In this document: positions 14,469 to 17,090 of the stretch, in pieces
How positions within the stretch are numbered: position 1 is the stretch's first letter
How the letters are laid out: the number at the start of each line of letters is the position of its first letter
From: an uncultured Trueperaceae bacterium
Lineage (GTDB): Bacteria > Deinococcota > Deinococci > Deinococcales > Trueperaceae
DNA length: 17,090 nt
Assembly: GCA_937911855.1 (NCBI GenBank)
Contig: CALDPK010000063.1
Location: forward strand, 1 to 17,090
Direction of reading: 5' to 3'
Notes under the pieces: generated by a model
Told to the model about the DNA's origin: nothing
Seen by the model: only the letters and a program-made list of their open reading frames with translations
The model's database searches: none
Translations under genes and position numbers: made by a program

Positions 14469-16247
14469 TCAATCGTTGATGAAGTAGAAGGGCACGGGGT
14501 TGTAGCCGGGGATTACGCCCAGGCTGTAGACGAAGTTGCCGACGTGGTTGTAAACCGCGGCAATGTTCGACGGCTTGGCGATCATGATCACCAGCGCTTC
14601 TTCGGCGTTGATGCGCTGCCATTCGCGGTACAGCTCGGCGCGCTGCTCCTGGTCGCCCAGGGTGCTGCCGAGGTCGAAGATTTCATACAGGCGGTGCTCG
14701 AAGTCGAAGAACGCGTCGGTGTTGGCGGGGCCGCCGGGCTCGGCAGGCTGGGTGGCGCGGTGCCAGTAGTACAGCGAGCCGCCGGGCTGCCAGATGGGCT
14801 TGCGCAGTTCGGGGTCGGGCTGGTTGCCGATGGCGACGACGATGGCTTCGAAGTCACCGCTCATGCCCTGGCTGAGCAGGTTGGCGCTCTGGATGCCCTG
14901 CAGGTGGACGCGGACGCCGACCTGCTCGAAGTCGTTCTGCAGGATGGTGGCGACGTCGGTCCAGGTGGCGGAGTCGTTGCCGTAGGTGAGGGTGAACTCG
15001 AGGGTCTCGCCGCTCGGGAGGTTGCGGATGCCGTCACCGTCGGTGTCGGTCAGGCCCAGCTCGTCAAGGGCGGCTGCAGCGGCGTCCAGGTCGAAGCCGT
15101 GCATGATCTCGGTGGTGTCTTCAAAGAAGGCGGCGTTGACCGGAGCGGTCGGGGTGCCGGGCCAGGTTGCGAGGCCGTTGTAGACGTCGTCGATGATGCG
15201 GTCGCGGTCGACGGCGTACTCCATGGCGCGGCGGAAGGCGGAATCCGAGAAGATTGCTGCGAGTTCCGGATCAGCTGCATTGAAGTTGAAGGCCAGGTGG
15301 GGTGGTGAGCCGAAGAGGGCTTCGCTCACGATGACGCTGAACGGTTCGCCGGCGACTTCGCGGCTCTTGAAGTCGGGGAACTGGCCGCCCGAGATGTTGA
15401 GCTGGTCGAGGTTGCCTGCCAGGAACTGGGCGGTCTGCGCTTCGGTGCCGCTGATGACCAGGAACTGCAGGGTCTCGACGTACGGCAGGCGGGTGCCGGC
15501 TTCATCGACCTTCCAGTAGTTATCCCAGCGCTCGAGGTTCACGAGCTGGCCGGGCGTGTAGGCAGTCAGGCGGTAAGGGCCGGTGCCGATCACGTGGGCG
15601 GGGTCACCATTGGTGGGCCAGGCGTCGTTGATGGCACTGGCGTCAGCGCCGCCTTCTTCACTGAACTCAAGCAGGGCGTGCCTGGGCATGATGAAGAACG
15701 AGCGCAGCTGGGTCACGAAGGCGGCCGAGGGGGCTGCCAGGGTGATCTCGACGGTGTGGTCATCGAGCGCGACCACTTCGACAGGGACGCTCTCGCCGTC
15801 GACGGTCTGCACGAACACGGCGGCGTCACCGGCGCGCGCTTCGGGGTTGGCGACGATCTGGTTGAGGGTGAACTCCACGTCAGCCGCGGTGAACGGGGTG
15901 CCGTCGTGCCAGGTCACGCCTTCACGCAGGTGGAAGGTGTAGACGAGGCCGTCATCGCTGACGTCCCAGCTGGTGGCGAGTCCGGGGACGAGTTCGTAGT
16001 TCTCGAGGTCGAACTCCACCAGCGTGTCGAAGATCTGCTGCGCGAACAGTTTGATGTCGTTGCTCAGGTCACCATAGTAGAAGAAGGTGGGAGGGGTGGA
16101 TGCCAGTGCCAGGCGCATGGTGCCACCTACCTGGCCGGGAACCATGTCCAGACCGGGGTAGGAGACGACTTCGTCCTGTGCGAAGGCTGCGCTGCCGAGC
16201 AGGCCAGCTGCGGCGACGCTCACCAGCAGGTTACGTACTTTACTCAT
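14469..16247 (-). CDS. oppA: Family-5 extracellular solute-binding protein, OppA type
   Basis: This is the secreted receptor that captures peptide-like or oligosaccharide cargo and hands it to OppBC. ATG 16247 is chosen because AGGAGT (16257-16252) is correctly spaced; a GTG at 16253 falls inside that site. It has 592 residues, with the signal peptide MSKVRNLLVSVAAAGLLGSA and an AFA-Q cleavage site, but no lipobox cysteine. It should therefore be soluble or otherwise held, not a lipoprotein. The SBP_bac_5 fold is shown by the region of VSDDGLVYTFHLREGVTWHD (about 107-126), FRRAMEYAVDRDRI (about 336-349), and a C-terminal YNPVPFYFIND. It is first in the probable operon oppA-oppB-oppC-murB-nagZ-GNAT. 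Cargo is unknown; muropeptides are a guess from the neighbours. Confidence 0.93.
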   Translation of the reverse strand: MSKVRNLLVSVAAAGLLGSAAFAQDEVVSYPGLDMVPGQVGGTMRLALASTPPTFFYYGDLSNDIKLFAQQIFDTLVEFDLENYELVPGLATSWDVSDDGLVYTFHLREGVTWHDGTPFTAADVEFTLNQIVANPEARAGDAAVFVQTVDGESVPVEVVALDDHTVEITLAAPSAAFVTQLRSFFIMPRHALLEFSEEGGADASAINDAWPTNGDPAHVIGTGPYRLTAYTPGQLVNLERWDNYWKVDEAGTRLPYVETLQFLVISGTEAQTAQFLAGNLDQLNISGGQFPDFKSREVAGEPFSVIVSEALFGSPPHLAFNFNAADPELAAIFSDSAFRRAMEYAVDRDRIIDDVYNGLATWPGTPTAPVNAAFFEDTTEIMHGFDLDAAAAALDELGLTDTDGDGIRNLPSGETLEFTLTYGNDSATWTDVATILQNDFEQVGVRVHLQGIQSANLLSQGMSGDFEAIVVAIGNQPDPELRKPIWQPGGSLYYWHRATQPAEPGGPANTDAFFDFEHRLYEIFDLGSTLGDQEQRAELYREWQRINAEEALVIMIAKPSNIAAVYNHVGNFVYSLGVIPGYNPVPFYFIND

Positions 16248-16423
16248 ATTCACTCCTAAAGATTTTTAAACGGCAATTCAGTTCCAGGTCAGATGGACGG
16301 AAATTCAGCTTGCGCGTTTACCTCCTCCCTGAGGGAAGTGTCGTGTTCGGCGGGGCGAAACGGGTTGGCCCGCCGTGACCGCCTGACTTGTGCCGTAACG
16401 GCAGGCAGGTTATTGGTCAGTCC
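16248..16423 (-). promoter_or_regulatory. Long, partly folded leader of the oppA operon
   Basis: About 175 nt separate the predicted transcript start from oppA. It holds a GGCGGG/CCCGCC stem (16349-16354 with 16369-16374). An alternative 4-bp stem CGGG-TTGG-CCCG (16361-16372) would use part of the same right arm, and a small GCCG-TAA-CGGC hairpin lies at 16392-16402. No known riboswitch is recognised and no coding sequence is supported. Confidence 0.35.
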
Positions 16424-16429
16424 AGTTAC

Positions 16430-16458
16430 AGAGTAGTGGCCCGGCACTGCAAACGCAA
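16430..16458 (-). promoter_or_regulatory. Candidate promoter of the oppA operon
   Basis: On the minus strand TTGCGT (16458-16453), a 17-nt spacer and TACTCT (16435-16430) form a reasonable -35/-10 pair. The same TACTCT hexamer occurs before rpsF. It lies just beyond the end of the toxin remnant, so the operon has its own start. Confidence 0.42.
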
Positions 16459-16484
16459 GGGACGCGTAGCGCCACCTTTCGGGG

Positions 16485-16580
16485 TTACCGTTTCTGTGCT
16501 GCGATCGACCTGAGCTGCGTGACGTCCAGCCGGTCCCGATCGCGGTTCGATGCGAGCTTGTTCGAGATCAGTGCATCCAG
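16485..16580 (-). pseudogene. C-terminal remnant of an MNT/AbiEii-like nucleotidyltransferase toxin
   Basis: Just after the stop of the antitoxin-like gene, 31 codons encode LDALISNKLASNRDRDRLDV followed by TQLRSIAAQKR and TAA. The pattern LIxNKxASxRxxDxxDVxxL is the usual C-terminus of small nucleotidyltransferases of the type that form two-gene toxin-antitoxin pairs. There is no start codon, and the nucleotide-binding N-terminal domain (about 120-150 residues, GSxxx-DxD region) is absent; an in-frame TAA precedes the segment. It therefore looks like the tail left by a deletion that joined the end of the antitoxin gene to the last codons of the toxin gene. The similarity is recognised by eye only. 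Confidence 0.6.
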
Positions 16581-16584
16581 TTAC

Positions 16585-16779
16585 TCAACCCCGTGAGAGT
16601 TCAGTAATCCGATAAACTCGCTCAAATCGCTGTGCAGATTCACCTAGCGACTCCCGATGCTGTCGGATGATCTCCAGAAGTACTTCGACGCGTTCATCTG
16701 GAGTCAGGTCAGCGTAATACTGCAGCTCGGCCTCGTCGGCATCGGCAAAACTGCTGAATACCCGGGCCTCCTTGATCAT
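16585..16779 (-). CDS. Small antitoxin-like protein, partner of the lost nucleotidyltransferase
   Basis: This is a 64-residue, acidic, mostly helical protein: MIKEARVFSSFADADEAELQ at the start, then YYADLTPDERVEVLLEIIRQ, HRESLGESAQRFERV and YRITELSRG. The features 'FxSFxxADxAxxxYYAxLTPxER' and 'RESLGExAxRFERVYRxxEL' match small proteins I recall as the upstream gene of nucleotidyltransferase pairs. The remnant of such a toxin follows 4 nt after its stop, which supports the reading. The ATG overlaps the serine hydrolase stop (ATGA, 16776-16779). No DNA-binding motif is evident. It is intact, so it may be an orphan antitoxin; the role is inferred from context. Confidence 0.65.
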   Translation of the reverse strand: MIKEARVFSSFADADEAELQYYADLTPDERVEVLLEIIRQHRESLGESAQRFERVYRITELSRG

Positions 16780-17090
16780 AATCCGAGCCTAGCACGCGAA
16801 GGCGCGGATTCCCGTCTCAAAAGGACGAGTCTGTGGAAGTCTGCGCGCAGTTCATGAATGCCTGTGACGGTGTTGCGGTCCGGATGCACCCGGTTGGTCA
16901 GCAGCACACCGAAACGCTGCGTCTCAGGGTTGATCCACAGCGACGTGCCGGTGAAACCGGTGTGACCGTAACCAGGTTTACCGCCTGACAGGTTCGCCGG
17001 TCCCAGCACCCAGCCGAGCCCGCGGATCTCGCCACCCTGGGTGCGTGCGTGCTCGGTGATTGCATCGCGCAGGAGCTCCGGTTTGCCGAG
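16776..17090 (-). CDS. Beta-lactamase-family (class C-like) serine hydrolase, C-terminal part
   Basis: The frame is open to the window edge, so the 5' part with the catalytic SxxK and YxN motifs lies outside; a GTG at 17009 is internal. The visible 104 residues include GLGWVLGPANLSGGKPGYGH, TGFTGTSLWINPETQRFGVL and LTNRVHP. The GHTGFTGTSLW segment is the third active-site motif (HTG in place of KTG) of class C-like penicillin-binding esterases and amidases. Bacillus AmiE (YbbE), which acts after NagZ in muropeptide rescue, is of this general family, and nagZ lies about 5.5 kb away on the same strand. The last ~15 residues are basic and look like an extension beyond the family's usual end, where the toxin-antitoxin genes begin. 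Confidence 0.85.
   Translation of the reverse strand, partial: LGKPELLRDAITEHARTQGGEIRGLGWVLGPANLSGGKPGYGHTGFTGTSLWINPETQRFGVLLTNRVHPDRNTVTGIHELRADFHRLVLLRRESAPSRARLGL

Noticed and set aside
14412..15308. 298-codon open frame antisense to oppA
   Set aside because: Low-complexity Val/Gly/Glu-rich translation opposite a clear gene, with no start context.
16776..17009. Stand-alone 77-residue protein
   Set aside because: The frame is open to the window edge and continues the beta-lactamase-like fold, so it is the end of a longer gene.
1..17090. CRISPR arrays, insertion sequences, tRNA genes, prophage genes
   Set aside because: No regular direct repeats, transposase-like frames, tRNA-like folds or phage structural genes were seen by reading both strands.

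Overview
The window joins two kinds of DNA. Bases 1 to about 1.7 kb look actinobacterial (Micrococcales-like). They are very GC-rich, have almost only G or C at third codon positions, and show the gltD-pyk order common in that phylum. From about 1.7 kb to the end the sequence looks like Deinococcota, probably a Trueperaceae-type bacterium. The support is an rpsF-ssb-rpsR-rplI operon encoding a long SSB with two OB folds, a softer codon usage, and several candidate -10-like motifs placed a few bases before start codons. The change falls inside an open pyruvate kinase reading frame, so that gene is a hybrid made either by recombination or, more likely, by assembly of two genomes.

Layout: 1-705 (+) 3' half of gltD; 785-2200 (+) hybrid pyk; 2202-3113 (-) DUF368/PopT polyprenyl-phosphate transporter, tail to tail with pyk; 3203-5293 (-) ribosomal operon rpsF-ssb-rpsR-rplI with a folded leader and an intrinsic terminator; 5550-9276 (+) hmuU-like and hmuV-like ABC genes, then a ROK kinase and a BadF-type amino-sugar kinase; 9251-16247 (-) a probable six-gene operon oppA-oppB-oppC-murB-nagZ-GNAT with a candidate promoter, a ~175 nt leader and a strong stem-loop after oppA; 16485-17090 (-) a toxin remnant, an intact antitoxin-like gene, and the 3' end of a class-C beta-lactamase-like serine hydrolase.

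The right half reads as a cell-wall salvage neighbourhood. A family-5 peptide/oligosaccharide importer could bring in muropeptides. NagZ would release GlcNAc. The serine hydrolase resembles the partner that acts after NagZ in Bacillus muropeptide rescue. The two kinases could phosphorylate the freed amino sugars. MurB and the PopT lipid-carrier transporter belong to peptidoglycan synthesis. No MurQ etherase and no OppD/OppF ATPases are present. The functional link is inference from gene families and order.

No tRNA, rRNA, CRISPR array, insertion sequence or prophage gene was seen.
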